DNA of 35,650 nucleotides from Acidobacteriaceae bacterium (GTDB lineage Bacteria; Acidobacteriota; Terriglobia; Terriglobales; Acidobacteriaceae). The notes beneath the pieces were generated by a model. The model was not told where the DNA came from and searched no databases. It saw nothing but the letters and a program-made list of their open reading frames with translations. Position 1 is the first letter of the stretch, and each line of letters begins with the position of its first letter. The position numbers and the translations under genes are program-made. Where the stretch lies: positions 1-35,650 of the forward strand of contig JASHTH010000727.1 of NCBI GenBank assembly GCA_030040655.1, written 5' to 3'. This document shows, in pieces, positions 8,680-18,574 of this stretch.

Positions 8680-11457
8680 CTACTTCGTCACCTCGGAGAT
8701 TGCATTGGACGCGCTCGCTTTGATCACCGCGGCAATGCTCGCCGATGAAGCGAGGTCGAAAGTGTCGCCTGCGTAACTCGTATTGATGGTGTACTTGCCG
8801 GGTTTCAGGGTGGAGACCTTCAGCGTTGCCACGCCGGCCGAATTGAGATCAACGGCGCCAAGTTCCTTGGTGCCATTGTCGAAGGTTACCTTGCCGCCGG
8901 GAACGGGCGAGTATGCGTCACTGGCGACCGTTGCCGTGATCTCAAGAACCGGCCCTGTTTTAGCTGCCACCGAAACTGCCGTCAGCTTGATATGCGTGGC
9001 GGCTTTGGGCGTGATCTTGGCCACAAAGCCCCAGGTTGCGCCGGTGGCCCCGCCGCGATAGCTCGTCTCGAATGCGTCTTTGGTTACGCCCAGGCCACCT
9101 GAATTTGTGTTGCCGGCCAAAAAGATGTTGCCGTCATTGTCGACGGCAAGCCCCGCGGCGCTCTGCGCGCCTGCGTATATCAACGAACCGAGCAGCGTCC
9201 AGAAATTCACTTTGCTTCCTGCCGGATTGAACTCCGCTACGAAAGCCTGGGCGTTGCCGTTGGTGTATGGCTCCACGGGATCGATCTGCGGGAAGTAGTA
9301 ATCGCCCTGCACCTGGCCGGCGATGTAGACGTTGCCCTTCGCATCCAGTTGAATATCGCCGATCGAGTTGATCCCCGATGCACCGCCACTGGGTTCGCCG
9401 AAGAAGGTAGACCAGAGAAGTGCGGTTCCCGCTGCGTTGAGCTTGCTCACGAAGCCCGTGCCACACTCGTCGAAGTTCACTTGTCCGCAGGTTGGCTGAA
9501 AGGAACCTTTGGTGGTGGGGAAATACTGGCTGTCCGTCCAGCCGGTAATGTAGGCGTTGCCCTCGTCGTCCGCAGTGATGCCGCTGGGATAGGCGATGTC
9601 GAAGTTCGGATCGTTGGCCGCCGGGCCCAGGTAGGTGAGATACCGGAGTTTCGTGCCGCTGGAGCTGAGGGGGTAGAACTTGGCCACGTAGCCGGTAGCG
9701 CCGCCGTTGGGCAGCCCCGCCATGGTTTTTGGCTGAAATGCGCCCGCGGTGACCGGAAGCCTGGATGCTGCGGTTCTGCCGGTGAGGAAGATTTCACCCG
9801 CGGAGTTGAGGGCCACCGAGATCCCGGTTGAGAAGCCGTACATGTCGGCAGGCAGCGATCCATTGACGATGTCCGCGAGGTTATCTCCCAGCAGCGTGGA
9901 ATACACCAGGTCTGTGCCCTGCGGGTTGAAGACGGTGAGGAAGGCCCACCCCATTCCGCCGTATGCGGTGCACGTCGTATCTCCCGGCGCCATCACGCAG
10001 GTTCCCTCGCCCGTCTGGAACGCGTCCGGCGTGGTGGGAAAGCATTGGAACGTGGGAGTCGTCGGGCTGCAGGAGTCGCCCGCGATGCCTGCCACATACG
10101 CGCGGCCCATTGAGTCCACAGCGATCGAATTGATGTAGTCGTCGTACGCGCCCAGGAAAGTGGAATAGACGATGTTGGAGCCGGCCGCGTCGAGCTTGGT
10201 CACAAAACCATTGATAGCTCCGCCCTGGCAGTTGGGACTGCGAACCCCATTGATTGAGTTGTCGCCGCAGATGGTCTGGAAGGCTCCGGCAGACACGGGG
10301 AAATTGGGATCGTTCGTATAGCCGGCCACGTAGGCATTGCCTTCGGCATCGACGGCGATGGTCTGACCATAGGTGTTGTGTACCTGGCCTCCGGAAAGAT
10401 ACGTGGAATAGACCAGCTCAGTGCCTTCGGCATTCAGTTTGGTCACAAACGCTGCCGTGACGCCCGAATTGCTTCTGAGGGGAGGGTCGGAGCCTTGATA
10501 CGGATCCTTGACCGGAAAATCGATAGCGTTGGTATAGCCGGTCACGTAGACGTTGCCTTCCCGATCGATTGCCAGCGCCTGTGACAGTTGGTTCGAGGTC
10601 ACCCCGTAACCGCCCACACCGCCAATTTGGGTAACTCCGCTCCTCGCGCCAGCCGCACTGACCGGCGCGCCCAGGTAGGTGAGATAAGTCAGCACCGGAT
10701 CGATGATCAGCGGTTTCGAGTGGTCGTACCTGCCCAGCGCAAAGCGCACCTGGTCGCCGGTAACCACGTAGCGTCCTTCCACGCTGACCTTTCTGTTTCC
10801 AAACACTTGGTAGAGCTCTGGCTTCTTGAAGCTCACAGGGCCGTTGGGTGCGGCCAGTTGCAGGTCGCCGTGGCCATCGACGGAAACACCGGCGCCCTCG
10901 ATCTGCCACGCAATCCGATTTGCATCGGCGCCAGAAGCGACCACGAAGTCATATTCAAGCTGCTGCTGGTTGCCGTAGAAGACCAGGTCGATTCCCGGAT
11001 AGATGGCTGTGTAGCTAACCTTCCCATAAGTGGGAATGCCGGATCGCCACCTGCTCGGGTCCTTTCCGACGAAGTAATTCACCACGCCGGACTGGCGATC
11101 GAGACCGGCTGCCGCAGCTTGGCTGTTGGCGCCAACCAGCTTCATGCGCAGCGTGTCGACGCCGACGGCGGCGAGGTTCCCCTGGACCGGCCAGTCTTGT
11201 CTCCCGGCCTGGCGCTCGAGCGTCACATCGGCTTCGCCCGGAGCCAGGAACAGCGAGTAGCCCCTGCCATGCGAGACGAACTGCACCCGCGGGTCGATCT
11301 GCCCCTGGTTGGGCTCGAAACTCAGGGGAATGGTGCCAAAGCTGGCTCCGGATCGCTTTGCGGCCATCGCCGGCTGCGAGTTGTTGTCGGCGCTGCGGCC
11401 GGTAGCGGGTAGAAGGGAGAAAATGGCGAGGAAGGCTAGACTCCGAGGATGGCTGAA
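8680..11457 (-). CDS. SBBP-repeat beta-propeller secreted protein with C-terminal Ig-like domain
   Basis: Many 'DxxGNxYVxGxT...FPxT..AFQ...G..dAFVTKLNAAGTxLVYSTYLGG' units; N-terminal 'LSFEPNQGQIDPRVQFVSHGRGYSLFLAPGEADVTL'; C-terminal 'PVPGGKVTFDNGTKELGAVDLNSAGVATLKVSTLKPGKYTINTSYAGD'. Start placed at the MFSHPRS Met inside ORF 8680..11502. Confidence 0.88.
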   Translation of the reverse strand, partial: FSHPRSLAFLAIFSLLPATGRSADNNSQPAMAAKRSGASFGTIPLSFEPNQGQIDPRVQFVSHGRGYSLFLAPGEADVTLERQAGRQDWPVQGNLAAVGVDTLRMKLVGANSQAAAAGLDRQSGVVNYFVGKDPSRWRSGIPTYGKVSYTAIYPGIDLVFYGNQQQLEYDFVVASGADANRIAWQIEGAGVSVDGHGDLQLAAPNGPVSFKKPELYQVFGNRKVSVEGRYVVTGDQVRFALGRYDHSKPLIIDPVLTYLTYLGAPVSAAGARSGVTQIGGVGGYGVTSNQLSQALAIDREGNVYVTGYTNAIDFPVKDPYQGSDPPLRSNSGVTAAFVTKLNAEGTELVYSTYLSGGQVHNTYGQTIAVDAEGNAYVAGYTNDPNFPVSAGAFQTICGDNSINGVRSPNCQGGAINGFVTKLDAAGSNIVYSTFLGAYDDYINSIAVDSMGRAYVAGIAGDSCSPTTPTFQCFPTTPDAFQTGEGTCVMAPGDTTCTAYGGMGWAFLTVFNPQGTDLVYSTLLGDNLADIVNGSLPADMYGFSTGISVALNSAGEIFLTGRTAASRLPVTAGAFQPKTMAGLPNGGATGYVAKFYPLSSSGTKLRYLTYLGPAANDPNFDIAYPSGITADDEGNAYITGWTDSQYFPTTKGSFQPTCGQVNFDECGTGFVSKLNAAGTALLWSTFFGEPSGGASGINSIGDIQLDAKGNVYIAGQVQGDYYFPQIDPVEPYTNGNAQAFVAEFNPAGSKVNFWTLLGSLIYAGAQSAAGLAVDNDGNIFLAGNTNSGGLGVTKDAFETSYRGGATGATWGFVAKITPKAATHIKLTAVSVAAKTGPVLEITATVASDAYSPVPGGKVTFDNGTKELGAVDLNSAGVATLKVSTLKPGKYTINTSYAGDTFDLASSASIAAVIKASASNAISEVTK

Positions 11458-11794
11458 CATGACAGATCCTTTAGTAGACGAGGGCATAGGCGCCATGGAC
11501 ATCGGCTCCCCATAAGCGCACTCAATGGCTGTGAGATGAAGGTGATTATAAGGCCTTAACCGGAATTTCCATTATGGCTTTCCGGTCACGGCAAGGATAC
11601 ACTCGCGAGCCGTTGTTGCCGGACATTTTTTCAAGAACTGTTTTTCTGAGCGGCTCCGGGGAACCCGAAGACCGAAAAACCCCGGCCCGTTCCGATGTTC
11701 CGAAGACAGAATAGACCTCGCCGCAAGAGATTTCTCAGACACCCTACCTTCATTCCTGCATCGGCATCCAGGTTGACCGCTCCTCCCCTCGCGC

Positions 11795-13096
11795 TCATCC
11801 GGCTGCCACCGGCAAAGCTGCGATCTGCCGCGCCATGCTGGCGAAGCGTTGTCCGGTCAGATGGCCTTCCGCCAGTTGCAGCCAGTAGTAGCGGGCGTGC
11901 TTGATCAGCCGCCCGCCGGTTTTCACCAGCCGCTGCTGCGAGCTCGTCAGCGACCAGTGGCCGATCTTCCTGGGTAGCGCCAATCGCCGCCAGAGGTTGC
12001 CTAGGTTGTAGGCCAGCAGGCTCAGCAGAAGCCGGAGCTTATTGGAGCGGAAACGACGGCAGCTCAGCCGCGTCATCTTCACCGCCTATTTGGCTTCCTT
12101 GATCCACTGCTCTGCCGTACCACGCTGGTTGTAGAACCGCACCACGGCCTGATTCGACGTTTCCAGATTCATGACGATAAAACCCACCCGCGGAAATAAC
12201 TCCCCGAAATGAAACTCCACCTTCGCTACTACCCGTCGCGCCGTCTTCCAGCCCGCCGCCCGGTAGAGAAACCCCTTGTACCACAAAACCGGCTTGTGAC
12301 TGGGCCGCCCCACCGAGCACGTCAGCAACTCTGCGACGTCTCGCACCAGATTGTCATTGGCCGGGATGCGGATCGTGCATTGCTCGCCACGCTCTTCCAG
12401 AACGTCGTAGATTTCCGGCTTGGCGAACGCAGCATCGGCGCGAAAGACAACTTCCTTGCCTGCCTTTTGTTGCCGCGCGATCTCCTGCAGCAACATCTCT
12501 TCCCAGCCATCGGCGCTGTGCACGTTACCCGGACGAAGACGGGCCGCCAGGCAATCGCCAGAATTGTTGAACAGCAACAGCGGGTGATAGCAGACGGACT
12601 CGAAGTGTCCGTTGTAGTCGCTCTTCTCTTGCTGGCCATAGACAGGAACTTCGGTCGAATCCATGCCCAGCACGACGCGCTGGCCAGAGCCGATGCTCTC
12701 CGCCTTGCCAATCAACTCCCGGTTCATGGCTGCCAGTCCAGCGAAGTTCTCTTCTTGCGCCAGCACCTCGGTCTTGAACCATTGCAGTCGCGAAGTGAGA
12801 GCAACGCCTCGATCCCAGATCTTTTCCGAACTGATGAGCCGGAAGGTCGGATCCTGGGAAAGCCTCTAGGCATCCTTGAGGTCTTCGTAACCGGCCAGCC
12901 GGCTGTAAACGGACTGGCGCAGCAGGTCCTCCAAGGGAAGCTGCGTGTTCTTCCCGCGCCGTGAATCCATCAGGTGACGGGAGATCAAATCGCCGAACCC
13001 GAGCCGCTCGTCCAACTCGCGCACCAGAATCAGTCCGGCATCGGAGGTGATGCGCGAACCGTGGAAGTCAACCTTCAGAGAGTTATTGAAGGACAA
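11795..13096 (-). pseudogene. IS1380-family transposase interrupted by two in-frame TAG codons
   Basis: ORFs 12866..13096, 12086..12766 and 11795..12082 are in one frame and together read as one IS1380-type transposase ('VDFHGSRITSDAGLILVRELDERLG...GMDSTEVPVYGQQEKSDYNGHFESVCYHPLLLFN...RPGNVHSADGWEEML...RADAAFAKPEIYDVLEERG...AVVRFYNQRGTAEQWIKEAK*AVKMTRLSCRRFRSNKLRLLLSLLAYNLGNLWRRLALP'). Stops at 12866-12868 and 12086-12088. Confidence 0.9.
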
Positions 13097-13345
13097 CGGA
13101 AAGGGCCGATTGTGTTTCTCACCCTTTGGGTCCGGGCCTCCGCCATGTCGAAATCGCGCTCAAAGCCGCATGAATACTGGCGCTGACCCGATCTTACGAC
13201 GACCACAGCCTGCTTCATAATGGAAATGTGGGATTAAAAGTTCGTGTCGGTAGGCGACGTGCACGCGCTGTCGGTACCTGGCCGGCGATCAGGTGCTTTT
13301 GAGATCGAAGAAACCAGTTCGGGATACTACGAGCGAGGCAATGCA

Positions 13346-13621
13346 ATGCGCAGATTAAATGAGGACCCACAAGTGACCATCAAGCCGGAGGAGGACGCCC
13401 GGCTCCCTGTCCTCGAAGCGGAAATCGAGAGGGAGTGGCGGAACCACCGGAAGGTGTACGTGAAGAACCTGCTCAGCAAGGGCGAGCTCCAGAGCCAAGT
13501 CCAGGCAACCGCCCTGCAGTGCGTGAGGGTCCAGGACGAGTACCAGAACCGCGGCCTGAACCCGGACCAGGCGAGGGAGGCAATGCAGTGCCTCATTCAT
13601 CCCGAGTGGGACAGATCGTAG
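13346..13621 (+). CDS. Hypothetical protein (about 91 aa)
   Basis: Internal ATG of ORF 13244..13621 (MRRLNEDPQVTIKPEEDARLPVLEAEIEREWRNHRKVYVKNLL...); hydrophilic helical composition; no recognised domain. Confidence 0.45.
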   Translation: MRRLNEDPQVTIKPEEDARLPVLEAEIEREWRNHRKVYVKNLLSKGELQSQVQATALQCVRVQDEYQNRGLNPDQAREAMQCLIHPEWDRS

Positions 13622-14347
13622 TGCAGGTGCAGAGCTCGCGTGCAAGACACTCATCCGCGAAGAGATCCGCGCGGGGGTGCGAGAAAACTGAAGGACCTCT
13701 ATCGATTGTAGTGCGGTACCTTTAGTTCGCCGACTTCTCAACAACCACGCGGTCCCTGGATGATCCTGGTCCGTTTCCCGATACAAATCGTCCCCGGCCG
13801 ACGCAACCAACTCAGTTCTTGAGACCTCAGGGTTGCCCAAGGCCACTTTGGTGCGTCGGCCGTTCCACGCAGTTGCCGGAATTACAGTCAAGCGGGAATT
13901 CTAAAGCACGTTTGAAATCGTCGCGCGTTTGGAATCGCCGGGCGCGCCGTAGCCCCATTTCGTGCGCATATCAGATTGACGAGCGATAATGTCCTTTATC
14001 GTTCATTGGCCCGACCCAGGTGCGACCGGGATCGTCTGCATGGTCAGATCGAGTGTCTTGTGGTAGAGAGGCGCATCAAGCTGTTCGTGGTGGTCGCCGC
14101 TCTGTTTAGAGCAAGCAGTCCAACGAGTGGCTTGCGTCGAACAGGGCACCGAAGCCGAGCCAAAGCTTCTGATCTGCCGAGCCGGATACCTCACCCAACA
14201 ACTTCCCAAGTTTGGTTATGATCTGCGCGTCACAAACATGAATCCCTTACCTTCGGCATCCTGAGATTGATTTTCGACGGAGTAGGCGGTAATGCGTCCG
14301 GAACGCGAGAACTTGCTGTCCTGAACGTCTGAAGTCTTCAAAACGTG

Positions 14348-14369
14348 GGTTGGTGCTTTCGCACCAACC
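14348..14369. repeat. Perfect 9-bp hairpin (GGTTGGTGC-TTTC-GCACCAACC)
   Basis: Read directly; located downstream of the minus-strand regulator gene. Terminator function unproven (no T-tract). Confidence 0.5.
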
Positions 14370-14580
14370 GACCAGCCATAGGCGACCGTTCGGGGCTCGC
14401 CGCATAGACGCCGGAGCATTGCCGAGACGCCTATCTGAAGAAGGCGAGTCACGTTCCCAATGTGCTCAGCCAGGATAGGGTCGCACGCATGATCAACTGA
14501 CAGATTCGCCGTATATCGCATCCTGCTGTCTATCAGCGGTGAACTGGAAGCGGCGCTCTGGGCTTGTCCTTTCACACCAG

Positions 14581-16980
14581 CTAAAGCTTCGCGTATTCCG
14601 CTTCAGCTTCTTTCAGAATGGGGAGGTTGGGGTCGGCGTCCTTCCAAAGCGCCAGGAAGTCTTGGTACGCGGGTTTGGCCTTGCCTGTATTTCCCATCAG
14701 CGCGTAGGCGCGTCCCAGCCCCAAATGCGCCAACGCGCCGATCGGTTCGTTCGCAACAACGCCCGGGTGATCGAGAATCCGCTGGAACTCGGCGGCAGCG
14801 GCATTGCCTTGCCTGGTTGCCAAATATGCTTCGCCTCGCAGGTAGACCCCGTATAGACAAAAGGACACAGCCGTAGCCTGCCCCAGCTCGTAAGGCGAAG
14901 AGACTGCCAGTGTGTTGATGGCCATTTGAGGATCGCGCCGAATCACGCTCGCTGCGCCGATGGTTGGCAAAAGGTTGCCCTGCACGATTGTGCCGTTAGG
15001 AAACGATTTGCCAAGTTCTGAGGCCAACAGCGCTGCCTGGTCTTGCTGACCCGCCAAACCAAGCGCCACGGCTGACATGGCTCTTACATCGGTGTCTTTC
15101 GCCAGCACCAGCGCGGCTCTCGCCTGCTGCCTGGCCAAGGAGAGATTCCCCACTAGCGCCTCGCGTACTGCAGCCTCCGCGACATATGCCGCCGCTGTTT
15201 CTCGGCGATCGTCGTGCTCAGCAGTTGCAGCGGCGCGGCGCGTCAGTTCCCGCGCCAAGGTGAAGTGTCCACCATACGCCGCGGTGTCCGATTGCAAATA
15301 TAGAACGCTGTGCATCCACCCTTGCTTACCTTTCAGCCACGTCTCTTCCTTTTCCATGGCGGCAGCGTCATGCTCCAGGAAATTGACGGTATAAAGATAG
15401 CGGTGAACGATGGGGAGGTCGAGATGCAGCACTCCCAACTGTCGCGCTATGGCCCTGGCTTCATCCAAACGATTGCGATGCAGTGCGTTACTCACTTCAA
15501 CGGCCAGAAGGTTGCCGTCTCCTGGACTTATCTTCAGTGCCTCTTGGCAAACTGCCGGAACCCTCTCGTAGTCGCCGAGGTATTCATAGATAACGGCCAG
15601 GTTCCACAGGGGAAATAGGTCGCTGGGGTAGAGCTGGGCCCATAACTCGTAGATCTTCCGAGCCGCCTCGAAGTCTCCATCGACGATATCCGCGTGGTGT
15701 GCGGCAATGTAAAACCTCTCGTGGTCGCTTACCCTCTCGCGCAGGTCGTAGGCTTTCTGGAGGTTCTCAATCCCTCGTGCGGGCTCCTCTCCATTGAAGT
15801 AGAGTGTCCCCAATCGCGCGTAGGCCATGGCGAAATTGGGGTCGAGGCCGACGGCTCGCTGGAACAGTGGAATCGCGGAGGGGCCATCATCTTTGATGAC
15901 CCACGCCCGGTAGCCGAGGCTGTAGGCCTGCAGCGCTTCCAGCGACGGAGTGGTAACGCTCTCCAGCGGCGCATCATACTTTTGCACCGAAGCCAGCGAT
16001 TCTCCCAGCTTGCCGCGGATATCGGAAGCCACCTTTCCCAGGGCGTCGAGGACGTGATTCTTGTCGCTGGCCTGCGCCTCTGTACTTGCCAACGACTCGC
16101 CATTGGCGCAGTTGAGCGCCTTCAAAGTCAGAAGATAGCGCGTGCCAACCTGCATGATTGCCCCATCGAGTACCGCCACGCTCCCGGTGCGTAAGCAGGC
16201 CTCGCGGGACAGTTCAGGGGTCAGCCGCGCATCTCTGGACCGCGCCATCAGCGAAAGTGTCTCGGCGATACGCTGGTCGGAAAGGAGGTTGAGGAACGGT
16301 GACTGCTCCAATTGCGAAGAGAGCCCCTGCCTCAACGTGCCGTCGAACACGGGATCGCCAGTGTTATTGGCGAAATCAGCGATCACAACGGTGCTCTGTT
16401 TGGTGAGTGCGCGTCCCTGGTGGGATCGCCCGTACCATAAGCCGCCGAGCAGGGCGACTGACGCCATCAGCATTGCAGCCAGGCCTCGGACCGCGAACGA
16501 TCCCTCGGGTAAACGGCTTCGGGAAGCCGGCAAACTGAATGGCTCGATATCTTCTGTGACGACACTGGTGCGGATGGTCTGCTGCTCAAGAATCAACCCG
16601 CTGAGATTCTGGTTGGAAGCGAATGCCGCATCGGGGACGACTGCGGGGCTCTCAGAGGCAACGACATGCACCGGTTTGACAAACTGATACCCGCGCCCCG
16701 GCAACGTGGCGATGTAGCTGTTGTCGCCGGGCCTTTCTTCGAGCGCACGCCGCAGCGCGGAGATGCTTTGCGTCAGGCTGCTCTCATCCACATGGGTGTC
16801 TGGCCAGACATTCTTAAGTAGTTCGTCCTTGCTGACCACCTTTCCCGGGTTCTCGATCAAGTAGAGCAACACGTCAAAGGCTCGGCGGTTGAGCGTAACC
16901 GCGCCTTCTTCCCGCCGCAGTGTGCGTGCCAGGACATCGATCCGAAACTCGCCGAATTGAAATATACCCTCTGTTTTCAT
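14581..16980 (-). CDS. Winged-helix (OmpR/CadC-type) DNA-binding protein with TM segment and TPR repeats
   Basis: N-terminal 'FQFGEFRIDVLARTLRREEGAVTLNRRAFDVLLYLIENPGKVVSKDELLKNVWPDTHVDESSLTQSISALRRALEERPGDNSYIATLPGRGYQFV'; TM near 'GLAAMLMASVALLGGLWYG'; C-terminal TPR-like helices. Confidence 0.92.
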   Translation of the reverse strand: MKTEGIFQFGEFRIDVLARTLRREEGAVTLNRRAFDVLLYLIENPGKVVSKDELLKNVWPDTHVDESSLTQSISALRRALEERPGDNSYIATLPGRGYQFVKPVHVVASESPAVVPDAAFASNQNLSGLILEQQTIRTSVVTEDIEPFSLPASRSRLPEGSFAVRGLAAMLMASVALLGGLWYGRSHQGRALTKQSTVVIADFANNTGDPVFDGTLRQGLSSQLEQSPFLNLLSDQRIAETLSLMARSRDARLTPELSREACLRTGSVAVLDGAIMQVGTRYLLTLKALNCANGESLASTEAQASDKNHVLDALGKVASDIRGKLGESLASVQKYDAPLESVTTPSLEALQAYSLGYRAWVIKDDGPSAIPLFQRAVGLDPNFAMAYARLGTLYFNGEEPARGIENLQKAYDLRERVSDHERFYIAAHHADIVDGDFEAARKIYELWAQLYPSDLFPLWNLAVIYEYLGDYERVPAVCQEALKISPGDGNLLAVEVSNALHRNRLDEARAIARQLGVLHLDLPIVHRYLYTVNFLEHDAAAMEKEETWLKGKQGWMHSVLYLQSDTAAYGGHFTLARELTRRAAATAEHDDRRETAAAYVAEAAVREALVGNLSLARQQARAALVLAKDTDVRAMSAVALGLAGQQDQAALLASELGKSFPNGTIVQGNLLPTIGAASVIRRDPQMAINTLAVSSPYELGQATAVSFCLYGVYLRGEAYLATRQGNAAAAEFQRILDHPGVVANEPIGALAHLGLGRAYALMGNTGKAKPAYQDFLALWKDADPNLPILKEAEAEYAKL

Positions 16981-17175
16981 CGGGTTATTTGCGATTCACA
17001 ACTTGTCCTAACTTGTCGGAACTTGTCACTGGCCTTTTTGGGGCGATCGCCGCAACATTCGTGACCAGCATGGGGGGAGGGTACGAGACGACTCTACCAA
17101 TGGCTGAGTCAACGGGCAAGCTTCTTCCGTTCCGAAAGGTCCGGAAGCGGTGCGACCCGGACCGTCCGCACGGAA

Positions 17176-17355
17176 GTGAGGGTAGAGCGGCAGGCGATGG
17201 CCGTGCTGGTGGGTGAGGTGGCCGCAGTGGGATTCGATGTCTGCCCGCTCTGCGGAACCAAGCTGACTGCCGCGCACCCGGAACACTCAAGAGCCGTGCT
17301 CACCAAGGGCCCGAACTTGGAGGGGCAAGTTCCCGCTGAACACCCTCCGCCTTAA
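17176..17355 (+). CDS. Small CxxC-containing protein (59 aa, GTG start) or remnant
   Basis: Frame encodes VRVERQAMAVLVGEVAAVGFDVCPLCGTKLTAAHPEHSRAVLTKGPNLEGQVPAEHPPP*; below ORF-track length cutoff. The frame is open upstream to about 17060 without an ATG. Confidence 0.45.
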   Translation: MRVERQAMAVLVGEVAAVGFDVCPLCGTKLTAAHPEHSRAVLTKGPNLEGQVPAEHPPP

Positions 17356-17490
17356 CCGGGCAGAAGCGCTCGGCTTTGCGGCTCGTCCGGACGTGACAAT
17401 GGCCCGGCAATTCGCCGAAACCGTGCGAAACCAAACCAACCGGCAGAAGCGGCATTTTCAAGAAAAATCGTTTCGAAAGGAATGGATTTC

Positions 17491-18381
17491 ATGAACACAA
17501 AGCAGATTTACGGGAACCCGGAAAGTAGGAAGCAGTTCCTTTGCATCGCAAGCGCGGCGATCGCGCTGCTCGTTGCAGTCCCGGCGCGGGCCGCGGATTC
17601 CTCGGTTGTAACTCTTCCCGTAACCCGGTCGCCCATCGCGGGTTCGACGGCTACCCTTCCACTATCCCAGAGCTTCATCGCGATACCGCCGGTCGCGGCG
17701 CCGACCGCGGTCTATATTCTGCTCCCCGGTGGGAACGGCGACATTCAACTGACTCCTGCGGGCAGCGATGGCAAGCTCGGCATCAACTCGACCAACTTCC
17801 TGGTCAGGGGCAGGTTCCTGTTTGCTGCCGAGGGAGCTTACGTCATCACGCTCAACGCGGCGACGGACTTCCTGAGCACTGCCCTCCCGAATGGCACCGG
17901 AGGTCTGTACGACATGCAGGCGAGTTCCCAGCACATCGCGGATGTAATGCAGGTGATCGCATGGGCGCGAGCCACCGCACCTGGCGTGAAGGTCTGGTTG
18001 ATCGGAACAAGCAGGGGAACGGCGGGAGCCTTTGTCGCAGCCGAATACAGTCCGGCGATGCTTGGCCCGGACGGCCTCGTCTTTACTTCGCCCCTCAACC
18101 AGGCAGGCGATCCCGACTCCCTGCTCAGTGCCAGTCTAGCTGCCATCACAGTGCCGACTCTGATTGTGAGCAACACGGAGGATGGTTGTCCCGCTTCCAA
18201 TCCCATGGGCGATCCCGCTGTCGAAGCGGCTCTTACCAGTTCGCCTGCAACGCTCATTGACCTGGTCTCGGGCGGCGTTCCACCGCTTGACGGCGTTTGC
18301 GACGCGCTTTCGTACTATGGCTTCTTTGGAATCGAGGCGAAGGTCGTAGAGCTGATCGCGCCCTGGGTGGCGGCAAACTAG
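17491..18381 (+). CDS. Secreted alpha/beta-hydrolase-like protein
   Basis: Signal peptide (AAIALLVAVPARA); nucleophile elbow 'GTSRG'; AAAGGA ribosome-binding-like site 9 nt upstream of ATG 17491 (ORF track starts at 17482). Confidence 0.8.
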   Translation: MNTKQIYGNPESRKQFLCIASAAIALLVAVPARAADSSVVTLPVTRSPIAGSTATLPLSQSFIAIPPVAAPTAVYILLPGGNGDIQLTPAGSDGKLGINSTNFLVRGRFLFAAEGAYVITLNAATDFLSTALPNGTGGLYDMQASSQHIADVMQVIAWARATAPGVKVWLIGTSRGTAGAFVAAEYSPAMLGPDGLVFTSPLNQAGDPDSLLSASLAAITVPTLIVSNTEDGCPASNPMGDPAVEAALTSSPATLIDLVSGGVPPLDGVCDALSYYGFFGIEAKVVELIAPWVAAN

Positions 18382-18574
18382 TTTGCCGGAGATCGAAGTT
18401 TTCCCCTTTTGGGGTTTCTTCGCTCCGCACTGGGAATAGAGGTTGAAGATCTCGGTCCAGCCTCACCCTTCGATCCGCCGACTGATGCCGTTTTTCTCCC
18501 GACGGACGCAGGCGGCGGGCAGCCCAATTTTTTGTCGCTCCTTCATGGGATTCGATTGCACGAAAGGTACTCAA

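Noticed and set aside
10588-11412. 274-aa plus-strand ORF opposite the SBBP gene
   Set aside because: Antisense to a strongly supported CDS; composition typical of high-GC shadow ORFs; no recognisable motif.
12209-12964. 251-aa plus-strand ORF across the IS1380 region
   Set aside because: Reverse frame of the transposase pseudogene; the minus strand gives the clear family match.
11640-13250. Terminal inverted repeats bounding the IS1380 copy
   Set aside because: No convincing TIR pair identified by eye in the flanks, so element boundaries beyond the transposase frame are not claimed.
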